Of a stretch of DNA of 64,000 nucleotides, positions 27,550-34,644 are shown piece by piece. The translations under genes were made by a program, and so were the position numbers. Numbering within the stretch: the stretch's first letter is position 1; every line of letters starts with the position of its first letter. The stretch lies in the NCBI RefSeq assembly GCF_001423495.1, contig NZ_LMOG01000021.1:130031-194030 (forward strand), given 5' to 3'. Under the pieces are notes generated by a model. It worked only from the letters and a program-made list of their open reading frames with translations. It was not told where the DNA came from and searched no databases. The stretch comes from Xanthomonas sp. Leaf131. Lineage in GTDB: Bacteria > Pseudomonadota > Gammaproteobacteria > Xanthomonadales > Xanthomonadaceae.

Positions 27550-27858
27550 TCAGGCCAAACGTTTCGCCACCAGGTTCATCCACCCAGACTGGGATACGCA
27601 ACCTTGCGCGCTCAACGCGCCACGGCCAAGAATGACCTGGAGCACGTCTATGCCGACCTCACTCCTCAAATCGCCATTGCAAGACATCTCCAGAATTATA
27701 GGGCCACCCCGTTGGCAGGAGTAGCACCCGGCATCCCGGATGTAGGGCTTCTCTATTTGCGGATCTCGGTAGCGCCGATAGAACCAAAGCCGCATCGCTT
27801 TCATTTGCTCGTCGGATGCAGCAGCTGCAAGCCACCCTTCGTCGACTTCTCTGCTCAA
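27550..27858 (-). CDS. Hypothetical protein
   Basis: 102 residues. The sequence EGWLAAAASDEQMKAMRLWF and YRRYRDPQIEKPYIRDAG reads like folded protein, whereas the overlapping plus-strand frame (27526-27912) does not. Two Cys lie in GCYSCQRG. No family is recognised, and the gene could be a decayed fragment. Confidence 0.4.
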   Translation of the reverse strand: MSREVDEGWLAAAASDEQMKAMRLWFYRRYRDPQIEKPYIRDAGCYSCQRGGPIILEMSCNGDLRSEVGIDVLQVILGRGALSAQGCVSQSGWMNLVAKRLA

Positions 27859-28050
27859 CTTCCAAGAAAGCAGCCCGATCTGGCTAGCGCAGCTTCTGTT
27901 CCATTTCTATGATTCGATTCGTTAACTCCCCATTGTCTAACGCTAGTGAAATCTTAAAAAAACGATTCGAGATTTTTACAGACGTCACTGGCACGAAATG
28001 CAGGGTTCCTGCGTTTTTTAAGCAGTTACCATTTGAAGGCAGTTGAGGGG

Positions 28051-28278
28051 CTAACCAATGCGAGAGCCGATTGGTCTTTCACCAGACAGTGAATTAGCAG
28101 CCGCAGCAGCAGTTACTTCGTTGAGCTTGGCGCGCTCACATGCGGCCAGAGCTGCCATCGCCCGCGTGATGCGTCGGCTTCGTGCGCTCGTGTCTCCCAT
28201 CCTCTCTGCCTGTAGATCCCAATGGTCCTGGCAAGTGATTGGTGGTGGCTCATCAAAACATTGGCACTTCCAACACAT
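28051..28278 (-). CDS. Small Cys-containing hypothetical protein
   Basis: 75 residues beginning MCWKCQCFDEPPP, a Cys-rich start that could hold a metal, followed by a basic helical part (SARSRRITRAMAALAACERAKLNEV). The opposite-strand frame is its mirror and less protein-like. The function is unknown. Confidence 0.4.
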   Translation of the reverse strand: MCWKCQCFDEPPPITCQDHWDLQAERMGDTSARSRRITRAMAALAACERAKLNEVTAAAAANSLSGERPIGSRIG

Positions 28279-28318
28279 CTCAAGCCTCCATGTTAGGCCT
28301 CGCTGAAGAAAACAACTT

Positions 28319-28816
28319 CTACAATAGCTGCGAGCGAGTCTTCAACACTTTGCTGCGCAGAATGCCCGTTTGTGCGACCTGGTCTTCATAGATTTGCTTA
28401 GCAACCTCATAGTCAATCGTGGTCCGGCCACTGTGCACAGGGACGCTCACAAACCTGGCAATTTCCTCAGGGGCGAAAGACCAGGACTGCGGGAGCTTAA
28501 GCCTTAGTTTTACCGCGCCATCAGCACTATTGCAATCCCCACAGATGAGTGTTATCTCAAAACGCCCCTTTCCGTGGCAATGATGTTTGCACAGAGGCGC
28601 TGTAAAGCCCATTCCATACGCGTCGGCATACTTCGCTCGCCAGGCGGGGCCCTTAATCTCCGTCCAGCGAATGACCTCGGGAGCAGACCGGTGGCAGCAT
28701 GGACACCTCCAGTTTTTGGAAAGCGCTTCGCGATAGAGTGAGGGGCAGTGCATACCGCTGTAGGTAGAAATCTCGATTGGAGAGGGCACACGTGAATTTT
28801 TTCCTGTTTTTGCCAT
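28319..28816 (-). CDS. HNH-like zinc-ribbon endonuclease domain protein
   Basis: About 165 residues; the start could also be 28822 or 28888. WRCPCCHRS, then LCKHHCHGKGRFEITLICGDCNSADG form two Cys pairs around a His-rich segment, as in HNH nucleases with a structural zinc. SFAPEEIARFV and DYEVAKQIYEDQ follow, as in stand-alone phage- or island-encoded HNH proteins. No partner gene is evident. DNA cleavage is a family-based inference. Confidence 0.62.
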   Translation of the reverse strand: MAKTGKNSRVPSPIEISTYSGMHCPSLYREALSKNWRCPCCHRSAPEVIRWTEIKGPAWRAKYADAYGMGFTAPLCKHHCHGKGRFEITLICGDCNSADGAVKLRLKLPQSWSFAPEEIARFVSVPVHSGRTTIDYEVAKQIYEDQVAQTGILRSKVLKTRSQLL

Positions 28817-29005
28817 GAGCATCGCCAAAGAAGAGCTCCTTACAGTATGCAGGCGGCAGACGTCCAGCGCTATGAGACGGAAGCTCAAGGCGCTCTGGGA
28901 CTTCTCCTAACTTAAGGCGGGATAGTTCCCGAGGCTAGCTTAATAGGGAAACTAGGATCTTTTGATTCCGGAGCCACTTATGCCCGAAAAAACCTCACAA
29001 ATCTC

Positions 29006-29284
29006 TCACACCCATTCCTTCCGCCCACAGTCCGGCTTCTTCTTTTCTTGCCACTTGCCGATATGCTTTGCCTCCCCGAACAATTTAGCCTGCAACCTAG
29101 CAAAGGCCGGAGCCTCCAAGGCACTGCCGAGCACGTGGTAACCCAGCAAAATACTGGCAAGGACGTGACCAAGAAAATTGTTGCCGCGCACACTAAGGGC
29201 AACAAAAATCGGAAGAATTATTGCTCCAGCACCCAACCCGGATAGATTAAAACCAAACGCCAGAATCGTATCGAGATTGGGCAC
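29006..29284 (-). CDS. Small membrane protein
   Basis: 92 residues with two hydrophobic segments (SGLGAGAIILPIFVALSV and LGHVLASILLGYHVLG) and a basic C-terminal tail (EKKKPDCGRKEWV). There is no recognised family. It is upstream of no obvious partner on the minus strand and lies just downstream of the EcsC gene, possibly in one transcript. Confidence 0.5.
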   Translation of the reverse strand: MPNLDTILAFGFNLSGLGAGAIILPIFVALSVRGNNFLGHVLASILLGYHVLGSALEAPAFARLQAKLFGEAKHIGKWQEKKKPDCGRKEWV

Positions 29285-29348
29285 TGGTGAACCCCGCTCA
29301 AAGATTGAATTTAGCTCGCAGAAAGCGCTAACCAGAAATTAGCTCACA

Positions 29349-30254
29349 CTAGGGACGCATCTCTTCGGAGGTCCAAATGTCGCTTCTTGCCGGTTCAACG
29401 GTTACTTCAATCGCCTGCAAATCACTCTTTAGCGCTAGCAAGCGTTCTCTGTATAGATAAAAAGCAGACTTGCAAACCTTATCGGTGTAGTAAGCATTGA
29501 ATCCGCCACTCAGGACTGCCCCCGCCACAGGCAGAGCACTTGCAAGCTTTGCCTTTGTTAGGGTGTAACCCATGCGCTCTGCTATCGATCTGCAAGCAAC
29601 AATGAAAACGCTTTTCTCAAGATGTTCCCACGTTTTCTTTTGGGCCACATCCTTAGCAATCCTTACCAAGTGGGATAGAGCAGCCTGTTTCCCTGTGTCC
29701 GTGGTGCTGGACGCAAGTGCCAAGATGTTCAGCGAGAACAACCGCTCTTCCTGCGAGGACATATCAAATCCGCAGTAAGTCCCATACTCTCCAATCGCTC
29801 GGAGGTTCATTGCTAAAAGAGCAGTTAGGTCGACAGGTATTGCGGCAAGTGCCACCAGCGGACTGATTACAGCAGTTCCACCGGCTGCCGCTCCTTCCAC
29901 TAGCGCAAGCCCTTCGTACTTTGTATCCAACCAGCCGATTGCTCTATCTATGATTTGCAAATCAAGGGTCGGAACCTGATCAAGCTCCGTTATTTCCTTC
30001 TTAGAAATAACAGATAGTTCTTCGAGGATTGCAGATGGCCTGACTGACCACTGCGAGAAATCGTTGACCAACCCAACAATGCCAGTTGCGGCCTTTCCAC
30101 AAGTCTCAGTGAAGCCAGGAATCTTGTCCACTGCCTGTCCGGCCAGAGCCAAGGGCTTATTGACAACATCCATCGCCGCATCGAACCACGTCTGCTTTGG
30201 ATTTTTCCAGGCGTGGATTTGTGCCAATGCACGCTTTTCATATTCAGATAACAA
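29349..30254 (-). CDS. EcsC-family protein
   Basis: A 301-residue protein. It begins YEKRALAQIHAWKNPKQTWF and has a Gly/Ala-rich core (GAAAGGTAVISPLVALAAIPVDLTALLAMNLRAIGEYG) and PVAGAVLSGGFNAYYTDKVC, all typical of the EcsC family. EcsC proteins are membrane-associated and are found with ABC transporters or in defence and conflict regions; the molecular role is unknown. The base composition is more A+T-rich than the flanking island genes, suggesting separate acquisition. Confidence 0.8.
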   Translation of the reverse strand: MLSEYEKRALAQIHAWKNPKQTWFDAAMDVVNKPLALAGQAVDKIPGFTETCGKAATGIVGLVNDFSQWSVRPSAILEELSVISKKEITELDQVPTLDLQIIDRAIGWLDTKYEGLALVEGAAAGGTAVISPLVALAAIPVDLTALLAMNLRAIGEYGTYCGFDMSSQEERLFSLNILALASSTTDTGKQAALSHLVRIAKDVAQKKTWEHLEKSVFIVACRSIAERMGYTLTKAKLASALPVAGAVLSGGFNAYYTDKVCKSAFYLYRERLLALKSDLQAIEVTVEPARSDIWTSEEMRP

Positions 30255-30725
30255 AGACTTTCTTCCTAATATATAAACTCCAAAACATTACCCAACAACA
30301 AGTCTCTATCGTTCTACTTCATGATTGCCGCTACACCAAACTAATGATGCCTCAAAAACACCAGTTTCAGCACATCATGCTCGAAAAAAAAGAAACAAGC
30401 CGGCCGAAGGGTCCTGATGACAGCGACCTGCAGCGATTACAGGTTTGTTCTCTTCGCACGGGCTGCAACCTCCGGCGGAGAATCCCTCAGCTTCCACTTA
30501 CCGTTTATCAGCTTGGAATTCGCTCGGCCCGTTGGTTCAGCAATGTCAGAAGTCCAGAGCCAGCCGCCATCTACTTGCTTCACGTCTGAGCCTACGGTAA
30601 TCGCAGAATTCGACCTCTTAAAGAGTGCAGAGCGTCGCTGTTAGAAGAAGTGCGAAGCGATTCAGTGCGAACACTCGAGCAGATCTGGGATACGCTTATT
30701 GAACCAGCACCGAGCGGAATGAGTC
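30255..30725. other. Mostly non-coding stretch with one possible gene remnant
   Basis: About 470 bases. It is A+T-rich near 30260-30390. The only protein-like frame is the short minus-strand one at 30437-30583, listed separately. No hairpin or RNA gene is clear. Confidence 0.4.
30437..30583 (-). pseudogene. C-terminal remnant of an unknown protein
   Basis: My reading from GTG 30583 gives VKQVDGGWLWTSDIAEPTG, then SKLINGKWKLRDSPPEVAARAK, a natural-looking sequence. The frame is open upstream only to about 30640, with no ATG, so it is probably the end of a truncated gene rather than a complete 48-residue protein. Confidence 0.3.
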
Positions 30726-31007
30726 ATGGATTTCTACGACGATTTCAAAACAGTCCGAAACGATACAGAACTGAAATTTTTCCTAAAAAAGTATGGCTTT
30801 CACGAGGTAGCCGCCGCCGCCCGATGGAACTTAGGCCAATACGAGTTGCACCATGAAGGCATCACCTACAGCATAGGATATCGATGGCATGACCCGTCAC
30901 AAGCATTTTCCATTCAAAGCGACATTCACAAAGCGGAACTTTGGACCACCGACGCGACGGGGAATCGAATCTCACAACATCAAATTGAGTTCCCTGAAGA
31001 TGCATAA
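30726..31007 (+). CDS. Small hypothetical protein
   Basis: 93 residues: DFYDDFKTVRNDTELKFFLKKYGFHEV, YELHHEGITYSIGYRWHD and an acidic end. It is A+T-rich, compact and rich in aromatic residues, resembling small immunity-type proteins, but no specific family is recognised. No toxin gene adjoins it. Confidence 0.5.
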   Translation: MDFYDDFKTVRNDTELKFFLKKYGFHEVAAAARWNLGQYELHHEGITYSIGYRWHDPSQAFSIQSDIHKAELWTTDATGNRISQHQIEFPEDA

Positions 31008-31068
31008 TTCGACTCATTGTTAAGTCTTAATATTAACCAATATGCAAAAATATTTTTCATATGTCAAA

Positions 31069-31662
31069 TCAGGTATTTTTAGATTTATTTTTTAATTTAC
31101 GCTTAGACTGAAGAGCGCGCCGCAGCCTTCCATTCTCGCGAATTAATTTTCTAACTTCTCCAGGCAAAGCAACAGGCCGCTGATTTAGGATGTCCGGTGC
31201 ACGTTGCATCCAACGTGCAATCAGCCACGAAAACTCCACATAAGCTCCAGGCTTTGCAACTCGACGTGTCTGAATAAAGGGAATCGCAAAGATAAATACG
31301 CTTAAAGCAGCATCCCCGAACGCCATGAAAAGCATATCTTCGTCATAGACGCTCTTTTTTACACCTATAGCGACACCTTCCCAGACGTTCAGCACGTCAC
31401 ATATTAGCCTGACATTTTCATCGTCAAGTGATGATATTCTGGCCATCGCTCGAAGTTCTTTTTCTGAACTTATTTTGAGCAATTTCACAGCACTACGAAG
31501 GCTTACAGTCTCTTTATCCTTGAACTCCTTTTCAAAATCCAACGTATGCTTCGCACGCGCAAGATGTCTCTGCGACTTCAATGAAAAAACAGCAATTAGT
31601 GTCGCAACGCATATAACTGGAAGCGTCGGATTTTTCATAACCACGTTAAAAAGATCAAACAT
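31069..31662 (-). CDS. DUF4760-type membrane protein
   Basis: A 197-residue protein with an N-terminal transmembrane helix (PTLPVICVATLIAVFSL), then RHLARAKHTLDFEKEF, ENVRLICDVLNVWEGVAIGVK and DEDMLF, the pattern of DUF4760. The end is strongly basic (RALQSKRKLKNKSKNT). Family members occur in prophages and islands with no known role. It lies 19-30 bp downstream of the T-tract of a terminator that ends a 9-codon gene, so expression would need read-through or an unseen promoter. Confidence 0.68.
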   Translation of the reverse strand: MFDLFNVVMKNPTLPVICVATLIAVFSLKSQRHLARAKHTLDFEKEFKDKETVSLRSAVKLLKISSEKELRAMARISSLDDENVRLICDVLNVWEGVAIGVKKSVYDEDMLFMAFGDAALSVFIFAIPFIQTRRVAKPGAYVEFSWLIARWMQRAPDILNQRPVALPGEVRKLIRENGRLRRALQSKRKLKNKSKNT

Positions 31663-31690
31663 TTTCGCGTCCGATGCGTTAAAAACAAAA

Positions 31691-31712
31691 AAGGCGGCCT
31701 CGCAGCCGCCTT
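31691..31712 (-). terminator. Strong intrinsic terminator after the 9-codon gene
   Basis: Read on the minus strand: AAGGCGGC, a 6-base loop and GCCGCCTT, followed by TTTTGTTTTT. The 8-bp stem and T-tract make it a textbook terminator for a transcript of roughly 100-110 bases starting near 31793. Confidence 0.85.
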
Positions 31713-31735
31713 TCGTTCACTTAACCAGAAAGTTC

Positions 31736-31765
31736 TTAGAAGCCAAAGTCATTTTGCTGGATCAT
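31736..31765 (-). CDS. Nine-residue peptide gene (MIQQNDFGF)
   Basis: ATG 31765 is preceded at 5 bp by GAGGAGGA, near-perfect for ribosome binding, and the frame ends in TAA after nine codons. A consensus promoter lies 35 bp upstream and an intrinsic terminator 24 bp downstream, so this is a complete mini-transcription unit. Such an arrangement is known for peptide precursors of microcin C (mccA) and for leader peptides; the sequence here does not end in the Asn typical of microcin C. No modification enzymes adjoin it; DUF4760 is next. Expression is strongly predicted; function is unknown. Confidence 0.6.
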   Translation of the reverse strand: MIQQNDFGF

Positions 31766-31799
31766 AAAATCCTCCTCTTCCGACAAACATAGTTCGAAT

Positions 31800-31828
31800 T
31801 GTATAGCGTGGCCCGTGCTCTCTGTCAA
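31800..31828 (-). promoter_or_regulatory. Sigma-70 promoter of the 9-codon gene
   Basis: On the minus strand TTGACA (31828-31823), 17 bases, then TATACA (31805-31800). This is one of the closest matches to consensus in the window. Confidence 0.75.
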
Positions 31829-31989
31829 CCATCTGATCCACACGGGTCGGCCCTAATGCGTTTTCACATGCCTATGACTTTCGGATCGCCTCGGCTTCAA
31901 ATCATGTAAGATGAATGGTTCATTTTTTACGGTTAAGTTCGGACCTTTGCCTTTCCGTAGCTTGGAACTTGCCGGCTGAATTCGGCTTC

Positions 31990-32451
31990 TCATTGCTCAG
32001 CAGGCTCTTCGTAGCCCCCCCGATTCCAAGACCGGTAGCGCCACGGCACCACGTTCTCCAGGAACGTGATTCGCGGGCTCGGTAGTGTGCCTAGCGATGC
32101 CAAGCTGCTCTTCAGCCGCTCCGCGTGCGCATGCGGCACAAACAGCCAAGGCCTGACGGACCACCCCTCTGGCACGCCGCTGTCCCGCACCAACGCTGCC
32201 TTTACCCCTTCCCAGCGTTCGTCCCATCCTCTCAGCCGACCAAGCAGCGAAGGAGCCTTGGCGGCATAAGTGATTTCGCACAGGTAGGCCGCCTGTTCCT
32301 TGAAGCTCACGGCCACCGCATCGCAATACCAATGCGGGCCGCTGGTGTCGGGGTTGGCCCCCTCGTTGAGCTGGATGCAGCACTGGCTGTTGACGAACAG
32401 CGCGCGGTCCGCTCGGAGGTAATCGAGCACCACACCTTCGAAATGGTCCAT
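31990..32451 (-). CDS. Conserved hypothetical protein, possible PD-(D/E)XK-like fold
   Basis: 153 residues: MDHFEGVVLDYLRADRALFVN, then HWYCDAVAVSFKEQAAYLCEITYAAK and RPWLFVPHAHAERL. The order D..(13)..E-x-T with a following Lys recalls a nuclease core, but the spacing is not diagnostic. It is clearly richer in G+C than its A+T-rich neighbours on both sides, so it probably belongs to the original island backbone. The function is unknown. Confidence 0.6.
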   Translation of the reverse strand: MDHFEGVVLDYLRADRALFVNSQCCIQLNEGANPDTSGPHWYCDAVAVSFKEQAAYLCEITYAAKAPSLLGRLRGWDERWEGVKAALVRDSGVPEGWSVRPWLFVPHAHAERLKSSLASLGTLPSPRITFLENVVPWRYRSWNRGGYEEPAEQ

Positions 32452-32810
32452 GTTAGTTAACTCTCGTTTTTGGCTGCTTTATCTACCGAGATAATACTAA
32501 CATCTGAACAAGTCATTTAGGAGCGGTACACCTTAAAACCTAACATAAAGACTGCTTTAGTTAGCTTATTTTCATTAAACAGTACAGTAATGACAGGGCA
32601 AACCACTCAAAATTATTCTGCCAACCAGCTCTAAATCATCGAATTACATGGATCTATCGAATTGAAAGCGAACAGAATAATTTTGGCTCAAGTCCATGCG
32701 ACACCGTTGCGGTAGAGTTTGCTTCAGGAAAAGTAAAAAATTGCCCGTTTTGATTGACGAATTTCCAGGCTGTTTTATCACTACTTCCATTGAAACAATG
32801 GAAGCAAGCA
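32452..32810. other. A+T-rich region upstream of the second integrase
   Basis: About 360 bases with no gene. It contains the 13-bp inverted repeat described separately and probably the integrase promoter and recombinase-binding sites. Confidence 0.5.
32608..32685. repeat. 13-bp inverted repeat
   Basis: CAAAATTATTCTG (32608-32620) and CAGAATAATTTTG (32673-32685) are perfect inverted copies separated by 52 bases. They lie 126 bp before the integrase start. They could be recombinase or excisionase sites, or an operator pair. Confidence 0.6.
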
Positions 32811-34202
32811 ATGTCCTCTATCGTCCAGCAACAGCTCCGCGATTACATCACCGCCCCCTTCGGACTCCTGCAAATAAAGGATGTCCATGTTGGGAACGTC
32901 CGGGCCTCCGAAATCAACATTACGGGTCGCGAAGCCGCCATCCACGCCCTGGAGCTCTTTGACCGCGCGGATGAGCGCTCCCGTAGAGTGCGCCTCAGTA
33001 AGAATCGGACGCTCTACCCAGAGCCCCTGCCACTCGGATCGCCGGCGCGCTTGCTGTCGGTCGAGATCTCGGACTACCTCAGCTATCGCGAGCGGTGCGG
33101 CTTGGCCAAAGAGACCGTCGAGGACACGGCTCGGTCGCTGAAGCTCTTGCGGATTGCCTGCGGTGACGTTCCTGTCTCGCGCATCGACCACGCTCACATC
33201 TACAAGCTTTGGGACCTGTTGCGTTGGGCACCACCGCTTCTACTGTCCGACTTCAAGTATCGGGACTACACCTTCGAGCAGGCGGTGGCCCTTGGTAAGG
33301 AACTTGGCGTGACGCCGCCGGCTCCCGCCACACTGGAGAAGCACCGGCGGTTCCTGGTGACCTTCTTCGGCAAGCTGGTGAAAGCCAAGGCGATTCCCAT
33401 GTCGCCGATGGAAGCGTTCCCGGAAATCAAGAAAGACCTGGTCGTGGACACGAACAAGCCCGAGCGCTTGTTCGACGAGGAAGTGCTTCAGCGCATCTTT
33501 TCACCCAAGACGTTCCCGGCTTGGGCCAAGAAGTATCCCCACCGGTGGTGGCTGCCTATGATCTCGCTCTACACGGGGGCGCGCATCAACGAGCTCGCTC
33601 AGCTGAAGGTGGCCGACATCGTTGAAGAGGCCAAGGTGTGGTGCATCCGCATTCAAAAAACGGTCGACGCTGATCTCAGGCATAAAGATCGAAACAAGAG
33701 CCGTCAAAGCCTGAAAGGCAAAGCAGCGGTGCGCACCCTGCCCATCCCCAAGCCACTCCTAGATGTCGGCTTCTTGGACTTCCTGGAGGACATCAAGGCT
33801 TGTGGGCACCCTCGCCTCTTCCCCCACCTCTCTGCAGGCGTCAACCGAGAGACCGGTGAGACGAATGCGCGCTACAGCCAAGGCGCGGTGAACCAGTTCA
33901 GCAGCTACATGAAGACCTTGGGCTTCGGAAAGGGCATCGGTGCTCATGCGTTCCGCCACACGCTCGCCACCGAGCTTCACCACAAGAACGTGTCCGACCA
34001 AGACATCGCCCTCATTACCGGCCACTCGTTGCGGAAAAACGTCCCCGTCTTGCACGACGCGTATTTCCACAAGAAGCCCAAGCTCGCCAGGGCCACGCAG
34101 ATCAGGATCCTGGCGAAATACAAGCCGCCGGTCGAGTTGCCCAAGTATGAACGTGGCCAGTTCAAGGAGAGCTTGGCAGATCCGAGCAAGTTCTATCCGT
34201 AA
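32811..34202 (+). CDS. Tyrosine recombinase (second integrase)
   Basis: A 463-residue protein; ATG 32811 follows GGAAG. An N-terminal SAM-like core-binding part (VSRIDHAHIYKLWDLL region, residues about 90-200) precedes the catalytic domain. Its motifs are LYTGARINELAQL (catalytic Arg), GAHAFRHTLATEL (H-x-x-R), ITGHS and a Tyr in DAYFHKKPK. It differs from the tRNA-side integrase. No tRNA is next to it, so it may be a resident of a nested element or a fossil. It lies directly upstream of the OLD nuclease. Confidence 0.88.
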   Translation: MSSIVQQQLRDYITAPFGLLQIKDVHVGNVRASEINITGREAAIHALELFDRADERSRRVRLSKNRTLYPEPLPLGSPARLLSVEISDYLSYRERCGLAKETVEDTARSLKLLRIACGDVPVSRIDHAHIYKLWDLLRWAPPLLLSDFKYRDYTFEQAVALGKELGVTPPAPATLEKHRRFLVTFFGKLVKAKAIPMSPMEAFPEIKKDLVVDTNKPERLFDEEVLQRIFSPKTFPAWAKKYPHRWWLPMISLYTGARINELAQLKVADIVEEAKVWCIRIQKTVDADLRHKDRNKSRQSLKGKAAVRTLPIPKPLLDVGFLDFLEDIKACGHPRLFPHLSAGVNRETGETNARYSQGAVNQFSSYMKTLGFGKGIGAHAFRHTLATELHHKNVSDQDIALITGHSLRKNVPVLHDAYFHKKPKLARATQIRILAKYKPPVELPKYERGQFKESLADPSKFYP

Positions 34203-34644
34203 TACCGACCTGCGTCCTCCACATGTATCGGCTGGGCGGGGGTAGATAAAGCGCACAGGAGAGCCGCGTATGTGAGGCCACACGATCGCGCTTATGTGCT
34301 CCACGTTTGCCCATGAGCTCGGTTTCCATGCGTTACGACATGCTGTCACCAAGCTCAAGCATTTCCATTCCCTGGGAGGACGTGGCCACCATTGCACGAA
34401 ACTCCGAGAACAACCGCTTCCCTGAGTTGAACCTCCATCCAGCTACGAAAAACCCCAAAGAGGAGGCCCATTAGGAGCGGTGCTCCAACGGTAGCAGCTG
34501 GGTAAGGAGGCAAAGTTCTACCCCTAGATTTTGGTGTTGTCAGCTGGCGGGCTAAGCCACCCCGTTGCCGCCCCGCCCAGCCCAAGGCATGATTCTGAGG
34601 CGGTCGACTTGGCCGTATGGAATACGCTCAGGGGGAGCGACAAT
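34203..34644. other. Gap between integrase and OLD nuclease
   Basis: About 440 bases without a supported gene. The frames here are short. The segment at 34471-34520 looks like a fragment of a stable RNA region (GGTAGCAGCTGGG) but lacks a T-arm, so I do not call a tRNA. Confidence 0.4.

Noticed and set aside
31736..31765. Reading the 9-codon gene as a microcin C (mccA) precursor
   Set aside because: Known MccA peptides end in Asn and are followed by an adenylating enzyme (MccB). Neither is present here.
32517..34481. 11-bp direct repeat TTAGGAGCGGT (32517-32527 and 34471-34481) around the second integrase, as possible att sites
   Set aside because: An 11-bp match within about 2 kb of each end is expected often by chance, and neither copy lies in a tRNA or gene end.
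34471..34520. A tRNA-like fragment between the second integrase and OLD gene
   Set aside because: There is no T-arm or acceptor stem, so no tRNA or att remnant can be supported.
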